Below, one piece after another: positions 1-7,960 of a stretch of 40,379 bases of DNA. Under the pieces are notes generated by a model, which was not told the origin of the DNA, ran no database searches, and was given only the letters and a program-made list of their open reading frames with translations. This DNA is from Bdellovibrionia bacterium (GTDB lineage: Bacteria; Bdellovibrionota; Bdellovibrionia; Bdellovibrionales; JAGQZY01). Within the stretch, counting starts at the first letter, position 1. Each line of letters opens with the position of its first letter. The DNA is taken from assembly GCA_030424665.1 (NCBI GenBank), contig JAUHWN010000016.1, forward strand, positions 1 to 40,379, read 5' to 3'. Made by a program: the position numbers and the translations under genes.

Positions 1-318
1 CTAGATCTTGAAACGGATAATCCACGGGGTATTCGTCGGCTCGGATTAATCGCTGATAACGAGAGATTGGAACTCGAAAAACGTCAATTTATGCAAAAAA
101 AGCAATACTTCACGATTAAAGCGCGGCACAGAGACAAATATGTGAGATGCAGAGTTCTCGCGAGTATTAATGCTAAAAGAAATGGCTATGAAGACAAAGT
201 AAAGCTCTGGGATATGGGGTTAGAACACGAAATTTACCAAACCAATCAACGATTAAGGCAGTCTCCAAGAAACTGGTCCCATAGAGTTCCTAAATTATAT
301 CCAGAAGAAGAGCTTTAA
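1..318 (+). CDS. C-terminal end of an unrecognised basic protein (5' truncated by window)
   Basis: The frame is open from the first base to a TAA at 316-318, giving at least 105 residues. A TTG at 67 could serve as a start, but the uninterrupted upstream frame suggests that this is the tail of a longer gene cut by the window edge. The visible part is rich in Arg, Lys and Tyr and ends in an acidic EEEL. I do not recognise a family. It is convergent with rsmG, and its stop lies one base before the first parS site. In many bacteria parA/parB sit beside rsmG; this peptide does not resemble either. The reading frame is fairly secure but the product is unknown. Confidence 0.5.
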   Translation, partial: LDLETDNPRGIRRLGLIADNERLELEKRQFMQKKQYFTIKARHRDKYVRCRVLASINAKRNGYEDKVKLWDMGLEHEIYQTNQRLRQSPRNWSHRVPKLYPEEEL

Positions 319-319
319 T

Positions 320-335
320 TGTTCCACGTGGAACA
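320..335. promoter_or_regulatory. parS centromere site 1
   Basis: Perfect 16-bp palindrome TGTTCCACGTGGAACA. It is the well-known chromosomal parS type bound by ParB (the B. subtilis form is TGTTTCACGTGAAACA). It begins one base after the stop codon of the upstream gene. Its position about 7.6 kb from dnaA fits an origin-proximal centromere. Confidence 0.93.
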
Positions 336-360
336 ATTAACTCTAAGAAAGCTAAAAAAA

Positions 361-376
361 TGTTCCACGTGGAACA
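361..376. promoter_or_regulatory. parS centromere site 2
   Basis: A second identical copy of the TGTTCCACGTGGAACA palindrome, 25 bp after site 1, in the gap between two convergent genes. Identical close-spaced copies make chance occurrence implausible. Confidence 0.93.
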
Positions 377-420
377 TTTTCAGGATTATCCCTCTATTTA
401 CTAATAAATGATGTATTAAT

Positions 421-444
421 TGGCGTTGAATCCTTCATTCGCCA
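421..444. other. Hairpin inside the parS cluster
   Basis: Arms TGGCG (421-425) and CGCCA (440-444) pair. An inner TGAA (427-430) then pairs with TTCA (434-437) around a three-base loop. There is no T-run on either strand, so it is not a standard intrinsic terminator. It might end transcription of the convergent genes or be structural. The arm AATCCTTCA (429-437) also has a perfect inverted copy at 536-544. Role unknown. Confidence 0.35.
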
Positions 445-567
445 GCTAACTAATCCATTCTATTTTCTATGAATGACCAAAAAGCTATCGCTCACAACTA
501 AGTTGAACAACTCGCTCACTATAAAAAGAGATATTTGAAGGATTAGAAGGCCAAAGATTATTCAAAT

Positions 568-583
568 TGTTCCACGTGGAACA
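568..583. promoter_or_regulatory. parS centromere site 3
   Basis: Third perfect TGTTCCACGTGGAACA copy, two bases from the rsmG stop codon (586-588 on the minus strand). Together the three sites occupy 264 bp. No parA or parB gene lies within the window. Confidence 0.93.
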
Positions 584-585
584 AT

Positions 586-1221
586 TTAGACTATTCGAGT
601 GGTCAATACGATGGCTTGATCACTTTTCTGCTCGGGAAGACGGTAGGTTTCAAGTAAACCACACTCCCACACCGAAAAGACTTGGGAAGGAATATCAGCT
701 ACCTCTTTAGCCCAACTATCTGATTTAAAGTGATAAAACTTCCCACCAGGAGGAAAAAGAGCTCTATAATGCAATAAAGCCCTGGGGATGGGTGCTAAAC
801 CCCGAGCCATGGCCTGCTTAATCGAGGAGTTTCCCAGGGCCCTAATCTCAGTATTTATAACGTTAACATTCTCAATTTTAGTGAGATCGATAATATGCTT
901 GAGAAACTCACACTTTCTACTATCTCTTTCGACCAGATTTATTTCGATTTCCGGATAAAGAATTCCAAAGGCAAGACCGGGAAACCCATTTCCTGAACCA
1001 AGATCATAGAGAGCTTCTGATGCTACCATATGCTTTCTAACAATTTGTGAACCAAGAAGGCTGTCGGCAAAGTGAATGTCTCCCATTTTAGGAATAGTAC
1101 TCGGAGAAACTAGATTGATCGCCCTATTGAATTTAACGAGTTCATTGGCGTAGATTTCCAGCCGAATATAGGTTCGCTTTTCAAGGTCCGTAATGAGATC
1201 GTTTAAAAATTCTAAATGCAA
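586..1221 (-). CDS. rsmG: 16S rRNA (guanine527-N7)-methyltransferase RsmG (GidB)
   Basis: 211 residues, the normal size for RsmG, which methylates N7 of G527 in the 530 loop of 16S rRNA using S-adenosylmethionine. The SAM-binding motif I is seen as DLGSGNGFPG at residues 73-82 (family form DxGxGxGFPG), followed by the acidic NLVERDSRK strand typical of Rossmann methyltransferases. The start is an ATG. It lies 15 bp downstream of mnmG in the same direction, so it is probably the last gene of the mnmE-mnmG-rsmG operon. The stop is almost against parS site 3. Confidence 0.95.
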   Translation of the reverse strand: MHLEFLNDLITDLEKRTYIRLEIYANELVKFNRAINLVSPSTIPKMGDIHFADSLLGSQIVRKHMVASEALYDLGSGNGFPGLAFGILYPEIEINLVERDSRKCEFLKHIIDLTKIENVNVINTEIRALGNSSIKQAMARGLAPIPRALLHYRALFPPGGKFYHFKSDSWAKEVADIPSQVFSVWECGLLETYRLPEQKSDQAIVLTTRIV

Positions 1222-1236
1222 CTGGCTGCCTCTAAA

Positions 1237-3135
1237 TCAAGGATGTTTTAATCCATTAGTCCTATTCGGCTTTATTGATCCAGCTTTTAAATACATTATA
1301 AGCGCTTGAATCGCTGAAGGGTTTACCCCACTAATTCTCTGGGCTTGCCCAACGGTACGAGGTTTAATTTGAGATAACTTTTCGATTTCTTCTGTGGAAA
1401 GTCCCCGAATAGCCTTAAATTCAAGTCCTTCAGGTATCAGCATATTTTCGAGGTTTTTTATACGCTGAATTATCTCGTTTTGACGCGTAATGTAACCAGC
1501 GTATTTAATAGCAATTTCAACAGGTTCCGTTAGGTCTTCTCGATCCGGAATTGGTAAATCAAAAGTTTTTAAATCCTGAATACTAACTTCGTGACGCTTC
1601 AGCAGTTCCGCCGCAGTGGCAGGTTTTAAAAGAATCTTGGTATTAAGTGAGCGTATCTTATTTTGCGTATCTTCGTTGGGAACTAGTTTCTTCGCGTGCA
1701 ACTGAGAGAGTAGCTCTTTGCGAGCCTTTAGAATTTTTTCTCCTTCAGCCTTCTTTTCACCCTTTACCAGTCCAAGTTCTACACCCTTTGATAAAAGCCT
1801 TTCTAAGCAGTTATCCTCCCTTAGAACTAGCCTGTGTTCAGCCCTTGAAGTGAACATTCGATAGGGCTCTCTCGTCCCTTTAGTGACCAAATCATCGATT
1901 AACACGCCAATATAGGCTTCATCTCTACCTAAAATAAATGGCTCTTTTCCACCTAAAGATAGAGCTGCATTGACTCCAGCGATAAATCCCTGAACAGCGG
2001 CTTCTTCATACCCACTTGTTCCGTTAATTTGTCCTGCCAAATAGAGATTCTTAATCTTACGAGTTTCAAGACTGTGGTAGATTTGCCGGGGTTCTATAAA
2101 GTCGTATTCCACGGCATAACCAGGACGAATCATTTTCACATTTTCAAGACCAGGAATGGTTTGCAAAAACTCTTGCTGAACTTCTTCGGGTAAAGAAGTG
2201 GATATACCTTGTAAATAAACTGACTGCGTATTCAGTCCTTCAATCTCTAAAAAGCTCTGGTGGCGGGTTTTATCGGCGAAGCGAGTAATTTTATCTTCTA
2301 TGCTCGGGCAATAACGGGGCCCAGTTCCCTCAATAACTCCCGTATACATAGGGGATTTATCGAGGTTTTTCCGGATAATTTCGTGAGTTTTTTCATTCGT
2401 ATAAGTTAGAAAGCACTGAATTTGAGGTAGTTTTAAAGTCCGATCACTCATAAAACTAAATGGAATAAACCGATCGTCACCGGTTTGACCTTCAGTTTTC
2501 TCCCAATCTATAGAGTCTTTTTCTAAGCGTGGAGGTGTCCCCGTCTTTAAACGTTTTACTTCAAAACCATAGTCATCAAGTTGATCTGATAATCCGACGG
2601 TAGAAGCATCACCAACTCGACCACCTTCTATTCGCTGCAAACCAATATGCATCACTCCACGCATAAAGGTTCCAGTAGTTAAAATAACTTTTTTAGCAAA
2701 AATCTCTGAACCATCCTCGAGTACCACACCCTGAGCCTCGTGGTTTTCTAAAACTAAGGATTTTACTTCAGACTTTAAGATACTAAGATTTGGAGTTTTC
2801 TTTAAAACATCAGCGATAGATAAACAGTATAAGTCTTTATCACACTGGGCTCTCGAACCACGAACCGCAGGACCTTTTTTAGAGTTTAACCTTTTAAACT
2901 GGATACAAGTCTTATCGGTATTGATGGCCATTTCACCACCGAGGGCATCCAATTCTCTCACCATATGACCTTTGGCTAGGCCACCAATTGAGGGGTTACA
3001 GCTCATAAAACCGATGCGGTCTAAGTTTGTAGTCGCTAGCAAAGTTTGATAACCCATGCGAGCACTAGCCAGTGAGGCCTCTACACCAGCATGGCCCGCA
3101 CCAACGACTATAATGTCATAATCATAAGTAATCAT
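1237..3135 (-). CDS. mnmG: tRNA uridine-34 carboxymethylaminomethyl modification enzyme MnmG (GidA)
   Basis: 632 residues, typical length. MnmG is the FAD-dependent partner of MnmE and installs the cmnm5 group on U34 of several tRNAs. The N-terminal dinucleotide fold shows VVGAGHAGVEAS (residues 10-21). The family signature CNPSIGGLAKGH begins at residue 46 and carries a conserved cysteine. Further family blocks are KKGPAVRGSRAQ, TGTFMRG and GPRYCPSIEDK. The C-terminal region ends in the helical MnmE/tRNA-binding part. The ATG start lies two bases after the mnmE stop, indicating translational coupling. A complete, ordinary gene. Confidence 0.97.
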   Translation of the reverse strand: MITYDYDIIVVGAGHAGVEASLASARMGYQTLLATTNLDRIGFMSCNPSIGGLAKGHMVRELDALGGEMAINTDKTCIQFKRLNSKKGPAVRGSRAQCDKDLYCLSIADVLKKTPNLSILKSEVKSLVLENHEAQGVVLEDGSEIFAKKVILTTGTFMRGVMHIGLQRIEGGRVGDASTVGLSDQLDDYGFEVKRLKTGTPPRLEKDSIDWEKTEGQTGDDRFIPFSFMSDRTLKLPQIQCFLTYTNEKTHEIIRKNLDKSPMYTGVIEGTGPRYCPSIEDKITRFADKTRHQSFLEIEGLNTQSVYLQGISTSLPEEVQQEFLQTIPGLENVKMIRPGYAVEYDFIEPRQIYHSLETRKIKNLYLAGQINGTSGYEEAAVQGFIAGVNAALSLGGKEPFILGRDEAYIGVLIDDLVTKGTREPYRMFTSRAEHRLVLREDNCLERLLSKGVELGLVKGEKKAEGEKILKARKELLSQLHAKKLVPNEDTQNKIRSLNTKILLKPATAAELLKRHEVSIQDLKTFDLPIPDREDLTEPVEIAIKYAGYITRQNEIIQRIKNLENMLIPEGLEFKAIRGLSTEEIEKLSQIKPRTVGQAQRISGVNPSAIQALIMYLKAGSIKPNRTNGLKHP

Positions 3136-3137
3136 AA

Positions 3138-4532
3138 CTATTTACCTAAGCAAAACTCTTTAAAAATTCGGTCTAAAACCTGTTCGTCATAGGAAATTCC
3201 GAGAAGTTTATAGAGGCTTCTCTGAGATTCTTGCAACTCAAAGGCCACGAACTCGGGGCTTTCTCCACCTTCTATCAAGCCTTTTGCCTTAACTAAAAAT
3301 TCTGTGAAATCATCTAAATGCCTGTAATGCCTAGAGTTAGTTAAAACTATTTGCGAATCAGTATCTTCGGTGCTCAAAATATCAGATATAGCTTTTCGTA
3401 ACTCTTTTACACCTTCCCCCGTTTTGGCACTAAGGCCGTAGACATTCACTGAGGCCATGTTTTGAGGAAGTTTGGACTTTATATTCTGTAAAAACTCACG
3501 GGCATCCTGAAGGTCAGTCTTATTAACAATTACGCTGAGGTTTTTAAGGCTCGATAAATCGAAAGAAAACTCAGAAAAATCGAAAGTCTCACCGGCATTC
3601 ACCACAAAAAACAGGTGATCAATTCTATTAAGCTGCTCTTTGGTTCTTTCGACACCAATTTTTTCAACCTCATTATCGGTTAACCTCAGGCCGGCAGTAT
3701 CTAGAAAATTTACTAATTTATTATCGATGAGCATTTGAGCTTCAATAATATCCCTGGTTGTTCCAGGCTCACTGGTCACAATGGCCTTATCTTCACCTAA
3801 TAAACGATTCAACAAAGAGGACTTGCCGACATTAGGACGCCCAATAAGACCAATATAGAACCCTTCCTTGAGTTTTCGACCCGTATTATAACTATCCCGA
3901 AGCTCTAGAGCTTTATTTAGGACATGATCTAATCGACCAACTAACTCAGGGGTCGAAACCACTTCGATATCTTCTGTCGAAAAATCAATAGAAGCTTCAA
4001 GGTGTGCTAGCATCCATTCAACTTCCGATTGGAAATTTTTTAGATAATCAGAAAGATGACCTTCTAGATTTCGCACTGCCAATTTAGCAGCATGCTGACT
4101 CTGGCTTTGAATTAAATCTAAAACACTCTCCGCTTGAGCTAAATCAAGGTTACCATTGATAAAGGCGCGATAGGTAAACTCGCCTCGGTCGGCGGGCCTG
4201 ACCCCATTGGCAAATAAAGCCTTTAAGATTCGCGCTACAACAATCTGGCTACCATGACAGGAAATCTCACAGGTTTCCTCACCTGTATAGGATTTACCTT
4301 CTGCAAAGTAACTCACCAAAACTTCATCAATTAAAGACGATTCTGCTGGGTCATATATTTTTGTGAGGTAAATTCGATGGGAATCGGGACTAGAATTCAG
4401 CTTAGGAGCTATTTTTAAGAGGGTTTTTAAACTCTGAGGGCCACTGATTCGTATCACCGCAATGCCACCATGACCCGGTGGCGTACTTAATGCGGCTATA
4501 CTATCTGAATCCTGCGGCCTAAGAGATTCCAT
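3138..4532 (-). CDS. mnmE: tRNA modification GTPase MnmE (TrmE)
   Basis: 464 residues. MnmE is a cytoplasmic dimeric GTPase that uses a folate C1 unit with MnmG to modify tRNA U34. The N-terminal folate-binding domain has the TPPGHGGIAVIRISG block (residues 17-31). The G domain has a P-loop GRPNVGKSS at 231-239, a G2 GTTRDI, a G3 DTAG and a G4 NKTD. The C-terminus is CLGK, a conservative variant of the family CIGK ending with the conserved cysteine. It begins five bases after the jag stop. Fully intact. Confidence 0.97.
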   Translation of the reverse strand: MESLRPQDSDSIAALSTPPGHGGIAVIRISGPQSLKTLLKIAPKLNSSPDSHRIYLTKIYDPAESSLIDEVLVSYFAEGKSYTGEETCEISCHGSQIVVARILKALFANGVRPADRGEFTYRAFINGNLDLAQAESVLDLIQSQSQHAAKLAVRNLEGHLSDYLKNFQSEVEWMLAHLEASIDFSTEDIEVVSTPELVGRLDHVLNKALELRDSYNTGRKLKEGFYIGLIGRPNVGKSSLLNRLLGEDKAIVTSEPGTTRDIIEAQMLIDNKLVNFLDTAGLRLTDNEVEKIGVERTKEQLNRIDHLFFVVNAGETFDFSEFSFDLSSLKNLSVIVNKTDLQDAREFLQNIKSKLPQNMASVNVYGLSAKTGEGVKELRKAISDILSTEDTDSQIVLTNSRHYRHLDDFTEFLVKAKGLIEGGESPEFVAFELQESQRSLYKLLGISYDEQVLDRIFKEFCLGK

Positions 4533-4537
4533 CCACC

Positions 4538-5089
4538 TTAATTTCTTTTCTCATTCTCTTTGCGAGAATCTTGCTTTCTCACAGGATAAATTTTGATCTT
4601 CTTGTAAAGACCATCACCAATTGAGCGACTCTTAACTCGACCATCTTCAGCAAGAAACTGATGTACAACTTTTCTATCTTTAGGGGGAAGTTGACGAAGA
4701 TAAACTGAACGACCTTGCTCGAGGGCCCGATCTCTCAACTTCTCAACAAGACTGATAAGACTCTTGTTTGCTTGATCGCGAAATCCATCGGTATCACAAA
4801 CAACAATCGGAGACTCTTCGGGGAAGTTATGCTGAATGACTCTTCGGATATAAAGTTGAAAAGCATCCAAAAGAGATCCATCTCTACTTTTTAAAAGCTC
4901 TTCATCGCTACCGAAAAATTCGATATATACTTTTTCAGCCCCATCATCACCATCGGTGACTTCAATTTCGAAACTCAATTCGAAACCAGCTTTTTCGACA
5001 AGTCCTTGTAGATTATTTTCAACCAAGTCATAAACTTTACCTGATTTACCTTTACTTTTTCCGCCGAAAATCTTTTTAAGAAAACTCAT
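4538..5089 (-). CDS. jag: KH/R3H RNA-binding protein Jag (KhpB)
   Basis: 183 residues with a short basic Ser/Lys/Gly N-terminus, a central KH-II-like region and a C-terminal R3H domain (PPKDRKVVHQFLAEDGRVKSRS; the R-x3-H core is seen as RKVVH). Jag/KhpB proteins bind RNA and are usually coded immediately after yidC, as here (12-bp gap). In Firmicutes they affect cell elongation and division; the role in this lineage is not known. The KH GxxG loop is not obvious, so the KH assignment rests mainly on context and size. Confidence 0.85.
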   Translation of the reverse strand: MSFLKKIFGGKSKGKSGKVYDLVENNLQGLVEKAGFELSFEIEVTDGDDGAEKVYIEFFGSDEELLKSRDGSLLDAFQLYIRRVIQHNFPEESPIVVCDTDGFRDQANKSLISLVEKLRDRALEQGRSVYLRQLPPKDRKVVHQFLAEDGRVKSRSIGDGLYKKIKIYPVRKQDSRKENEKRN

Positions 5090-5101
5090 TAACTTTTCCT
5101 C

Positions 5102-6769
5102 CTAGGCTTTGACTTCTTTTGCTGCCGTTGCCTTATCTCTCATAAAAAACAGTTGTTGGAATATCCCAAACAGGGTGCTGACAAATATGTATAATGTAAG
5201 TCCACTTGGAAGTGAGACCATAAATAGCGTAAATACAATTGGCATAAACATGAATATCTTCTTCTGATTAGGATCAGCCGTAGACGGAGATATCTTAGTT
5301 TGAATAAACATGGTTATACCCATTAATATCGGTAAAATATAGTAAGGATCTTTCATAGAAAGATCGTTAATCCACAAAAAGAAAGGCGCCTTATAGAGTT
5401 CAATCGCCTTACCAAATACTTGATAAAGGGCAAAGAAAACCGGCAACTGTAATAACATAGGTGCACAACCACTGACAGGATTTACACCTTCGCGCTTCCA
5501 AAGCGCCATCATTTCTTGATTAAGCTGCTGCGGATTATCCTTATAGCGCTCTCTAAGTTCAGCAATGGGCCCCTGAAGCTTTTGCATCTTCTTCATGGAT
5601 TTATATGATGTTACATTAAATGGAAGTACGATTCCTCGAACTAAAAGCGTAAGAGCAATAATCGCCAAGCCCCAATTACCTAAAATGCTATGAAACCATT
5701 TCAGCAATCTTAAGAAAGGCTTAGAAATCATTGAGAAAAAGCCAAAATCAATAACATTAACAAGTCTCTCATCGACTTTATTTAAAAGATCATATTCTTT
5801 CGGACCCATGAACCCACGGTATTTAATTTCAAAAGTCCGACCAACCTCAATTGGCTTATGAATTAGAGCCGCGCTAATGAATCTTTCTTGAACATTTGTT
5901 TGAGCAATCGAAGTCGGAAGAACATCTGAATTATCCAAAATGCTAAGTGCAAAATACTGAGAGCTAACTGCCGCAATATTTACATTTTTAAAGGATTCTG
6001 AGTAATTTTCTTCTGTGTTAACAATTTCTCTTTCTTGACTTCCCTCTGCATTAAAGAAAATTTCTTGATGCTCATAGGAAGGAACAATAAATGACGAAGT
6101 GTACTCTTCCATACGATCTGCAAGGTAAGTCCTTATGCCTTGAAATCCTTTTTTAAAGCCATCAATTTTAATATTTACTGTGAAAGCATGGAGCCCTGGC
6201 TCAAACTTAATTTGTTTTTTAATTAGGACTTCACCAACTTGAGCCTGGCCTTCGACCATGACATCATCGGATCGAGTAATTTCAAAATTAAGAAGCTCAC
6301 CCGTCTCTTCTAAGTATGTACCAAAACTCTGATACCTACTTTGATTACTCAAAGGAATTGGCTTTCCCTCTCGATCAGTAAAGTCGTTGACGATGATTTC
6401 AGTAAAACCAAGGCCACGATTCGAAAGTTTTAAATTAAAAGCCTCATACTTTAACTCAACGATCTTTTCTTCGACTTTGGGCACTGGTTTTGTTTCGCCA
6501 GTTGGAGCAGAGGTATCACCATTATTGTCGACAAGATTATCTGGACTCTTGTTTGTTGAATTATTAATTTCTTCGGGACTGGATTTTTCACCCTTTAAGT
6601 TTTCTTCTTGAGTAATAGCATTAGGGTCCTTGGGCTGCTCTTTTGGTTTTTGCGGCCCCATGTAGTTTTGCCACAAAACAAAAAACAAGAACACGATAAC
6701 CAGGGCAAGAATTGTGTTCTTATCCATAAAAGAACCTTGAGGATTATTAGGATCATTAGGGGGTGTCAT
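5102..6769 (-). CDS. yidC: Membrane protein insertase YidC (Gram-negative long form)
   Basis: 555 residues. Inserts and folds inner-membrane proteins, alone or with SecYEG. An N-terminal anchor (NTILALVIVFLFFVLWQNYMG) is followed by an acidic low-complexity linker, a beta-rich periplasmic P1 domain and the C-terminal five-helix insertase core. The core carries the conserved groove arginine in TLLVRGIVLP and the motif SGCAPMLLQLPVFFALYQVF. Two starts are possible. The ATG at 6769 has a strong GAAGGAG about ten bases upstream and adds a short Pro/Asn-rich cytoplasmic tail. The ATG at 6727 (residue 15, MDKNTIL) looks like the usual family start. I prefer 6769 on the ribosome-binding site. It overlaps the yidD end by 14 bp. 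Confidence 0.96.
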   Translation of the reverse strand: MTPPNDPNNPQGSFMDKNTILALVIVFLFFVLWQNYMGPQKPKEQPKDPNAITQEENLKGEKSSPEEINNSTNKSPDNLVDNNGDTSAPTGETKPVPKVEEKIVELKYEAFNLKLSNRGLGFTEIIVNDFTDREGKPIPLSNQSRYQSFGTYLEETGELLNFEITRSDDVMVEGQAQVGEVLIKKQIKFEPGLHAFTVNIKIDGFKKGFQGIRTYLADRMEEYTSSFIVPSYEHQEIFFNAEGSQEREIVNTEENYSESFKNVNIAAVSSQYFALSILDNSDVLPTSIAQTNVQERFISAALIHKPIEVGRTFEIKYRGFMGPKEYDLLNKVDERLVNVIDFGFFSMISKPFLRLLKWFHSILGNWGLAIIALTLLVRGIVLPFNVTSYKSMKKMQKLQGPIAELRERYKDNPQQLNQEMMALWKREGVNPVSGCAPMLLQLPVFFALYQVFGKAIELYKAPFFLWINDLSMKDPYYILPILMGITMFIQTKISPSTADPNQKKIFMFMPIVFTLFMVSLPSGLTLYIFVSTLFGIFQQLFFMRDKATAAKEVKA

Positions 6770-7082
6770 GAGAACACTTCTCCTTCAAACCAGGCACGGG
6801 GTCGTATCCAAAAGATGCACCAGGGTGACAACGACCTATGCGTTTTATTGATAAAATGAGTGCTTTATGTGGAGGAAGATTTTGAAAGGCGTCTTTTGCA
6901 TAATTAGAACAAGATGGATAGTACCTACAATTTCCACCTAAATAGGGAGCCAACGTAAACTGATAAAGCTCTATTAAAAATAGAGAAATATATCTAATAA
7001 TTTTTCTGTAGCCCCATCCAAGCTTTTGATAACTTTTCTTTAAAGGATTGGTGGGAAAGGTTTTTGTAGAATTCTTTTTCAC
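6756..7082 (-). CDS. yidD: Membrane protein insertion efficiency factor YidD
   Basis: 108 residues. The family core is clear: ISLFLIELYQFTLAPYLGGNCRYYPSCSNYA, then HKALILSIKRIGRCHPG and a final YDPVP. Three conserved cysteines (CRYYPSC and RCHPG) are present. YidD is a small inner-membrane-associated protein that assists YidC-dependent insertion. The only ATG in frame is at 7082. It lies inside rnpA and gives an 89-bp overlap and an unusual basic 25-residue N-terminal extension. A rare non-ATG start nearer the conserved core cannot be excluded. Confidence 0.93.
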   Translation of the reverse strand: MKKNSTKTFPTNPLKKSYQKLGWGYRKIIRYISLFLIELYQFTLAPYLGGNCRYYPSCSNYAKDAFQNLPPHKALILSIKRIGRCHPGASFGYDPVPGLKEKCSHDTP

Positions 7083-7356
7083 GAGTTCCTAAAACGACAA
7101 CGTTTAAATCTATTGAAGGAAGCTTTTCATCTGGAATGCTTCGAAAGAACTCGCGACACCATCTTTTTAATCTATTTCGTACGACAGCCGAACCAACTTT
7201 CTTAGGTATAGTCCAGCCACATCTAAATTGATTTTGAGAATTTGGAAGGTGATTTAAAACAAGCCATGCGCAAGAGCGCTGACGCTTTCCACGTGTCTTA
7301 AGAGTTTCGAAGTCGATCTTCCGACGAAGAGTTTGCCTTCGGTTCTTACTTTCCAC
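6994..7356 (-). CDS. rnpA: Ribonuclease P protein component
   Basis: 120 residues. The protein subunit of RNase P, which matures the 5' ends of tRNAs with the RNA subunit. The RNR signature is seen in [21 protein letters not shown] (R60-N61-R62), and the protein is strongly basic. The start is GTG at 7356; it overlaps the last 11 bases of rpmH. No in-frame ATG exists before the conserved region, so the GTG is the sensible start. The 3' end overlaps yidD by 89 bp in another frame. Confidence 0.95.
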   Translation of the reverse strand: MESKNRRQTLRRKIDFETLKTRGKRQRSCAWLVLNHLPNSQNQFRCGWTIPKKVGSAVVRNRLKRWCREFFRSIPDEKLPSIDLNVVVLGTREKEFYKNLSHQSFKEKLSKAWMGLQKNY

Positions 7357-7495
7357 TTATGGCGACAGCAATTCTCTTTCGGCCTTTAGAACGACGACGA
7401 GATAGAACTTCTCTGCCATCTTTAGTTGCCATTCGAGAACGGAATCCGTGGGTCGTTTTACGTCTTCTACGACTTGGTTGATATGTACGCTTCAT
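7346..7495 (-). CDS. rpmH: 50S ribosomal protein L34
   Basis: A 49-residue protein, read directly from the minus strand. It begins [20 protein letters not shown] and ends in [10 protein letters not shown]. The KRTYQPS start and the HGFRxRMxTxxGRxVLxxRRxKGRxxL-type body are diagnostic of L34. The ATG is at 7493-7495 and the TAA at 7346-7348. It heads the rpmH-rnpA-yidD-yidC-jag-mnmEG-rsmG minus-strand series and overlaps rnpA by 11 bp. A sigma-70-like promoter is visible about 80 bp upstream. Confidence 0.97.
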   Translation of the reverse strand: MKRTYQPSRRRRKTTHGFRSRMATKDGREVLSRRRSKGRKRIAVAISGK

Positions 7496-7574
7496 AACTA
7501 GCCCCTTTAAAATAGGTAACGACTTGTCTCAGTCATCTTCAGAGTTTCAACAACTTCAAGCATTTAGGAGGCGA

Positions 7575-7603
7575 ATTAAAGCATAATGCTAGATAATGGT
7601 CAA
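7575..7603 (-). promoter_or_regulatory. Sigma-70-type promoter for rpmH
   Basis: On the minus strand a -35 TTGACC (7598-7603) and a -10 TTTAAT (7575-7580) are separated by exactly 17 bases; each matches the consensus at five of six positions. It points into rpmH with a leader of roughly 70 nt. This is the best promoter match in the window. Confidence 0.62.
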
Positions 7604-7656
7604 GTTTTGAGCAGCCAAAATAATGCAGGCTCCAGTCATCCACTGACTCAACAGAC

Positions 7657-7665
7657 TTTTCCACA
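7657..7665 (+). promoter_or_regulatory. DnaA box (TTTTCCACA)
   Basis: Matches the relaxed DnaA box TTWTNCACA. It lies about 290 bp upstream of the dnaA start. Confidence 0.65.
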
Positions 7666-7896
7666 GAATACTTCAAACTATTGTTTTAATTGTAATATCT
7701 GAAAACTCGATAACTAAAAACCGGCCATAGACCCCCAGCCTGGCTATTCAGTCCTAAAAAAATTCAGATTATTTCCTAATTTAAACTCACGAAAACCCTA
7801 CTGAACCGCATTAATGGTGGCTAAATTTCCTATTCCATCACTAGTTTGTTGAAAAACCGGGCAACTGTTGATATCTCATTTGCTCCGTATTTGGAC

Positions 7897-7905
7897 TGTG
7901 GAAAA
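7897..7905 (-). promoter_or_regulatory. DnaA box (TGTGGAAAA, reverse)
   Basis: Reverse complement of TTTTCCACA, 47 bp upstream of the dnaA start codon, where it could also act in dnaA autoregulation. Confidence 0.65.
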
Positions 7906-7951
7906 CAAGATTCTTGTAGTGATTCTAAAGATATAGGTGGGGAGGTACTCC

Positions 7952-7960
7952 TGTGGATAA
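7952..7960 (-). promoter_or_regulatory. Consensus DnaA box overlapping the dnaA start codon
   Basis: TGTGGATAA is the exact reverse complement of the high-affinity box TTATCCACA. It includes the GTG start codon of dnaA (7953-7955) and codon 2. Confidence 0.6.

Larger units (their letters stand above)
7496..7952. other. rpmH-dnaA intergenic region, left part of oriC
   Basis: 457 bp without a gene, between divergent rpmH and dnaA. It holds the rpmH promoter, DnaA boxes at 7657, 7897 and 7952 (the last one overlapping the dnaA start), and an AT-rich stretch near 7753-7790. The position between rpmH and dnaA is the classical origin-associated gap. I see no convincing dnaA promoter hexamers. Confidence 0.75.

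Noticed and set aside
6608-6859. Plus-strand open frame spanning the yidC/yidD junction
   Set aside because: Antisense to two conserved genes and without recognisable features.
7891-7920. Possible dnaA promoter TTGGAC...TGTAGT
   Set aside because: Only three and four matches to consensus, so not reported as a feature.
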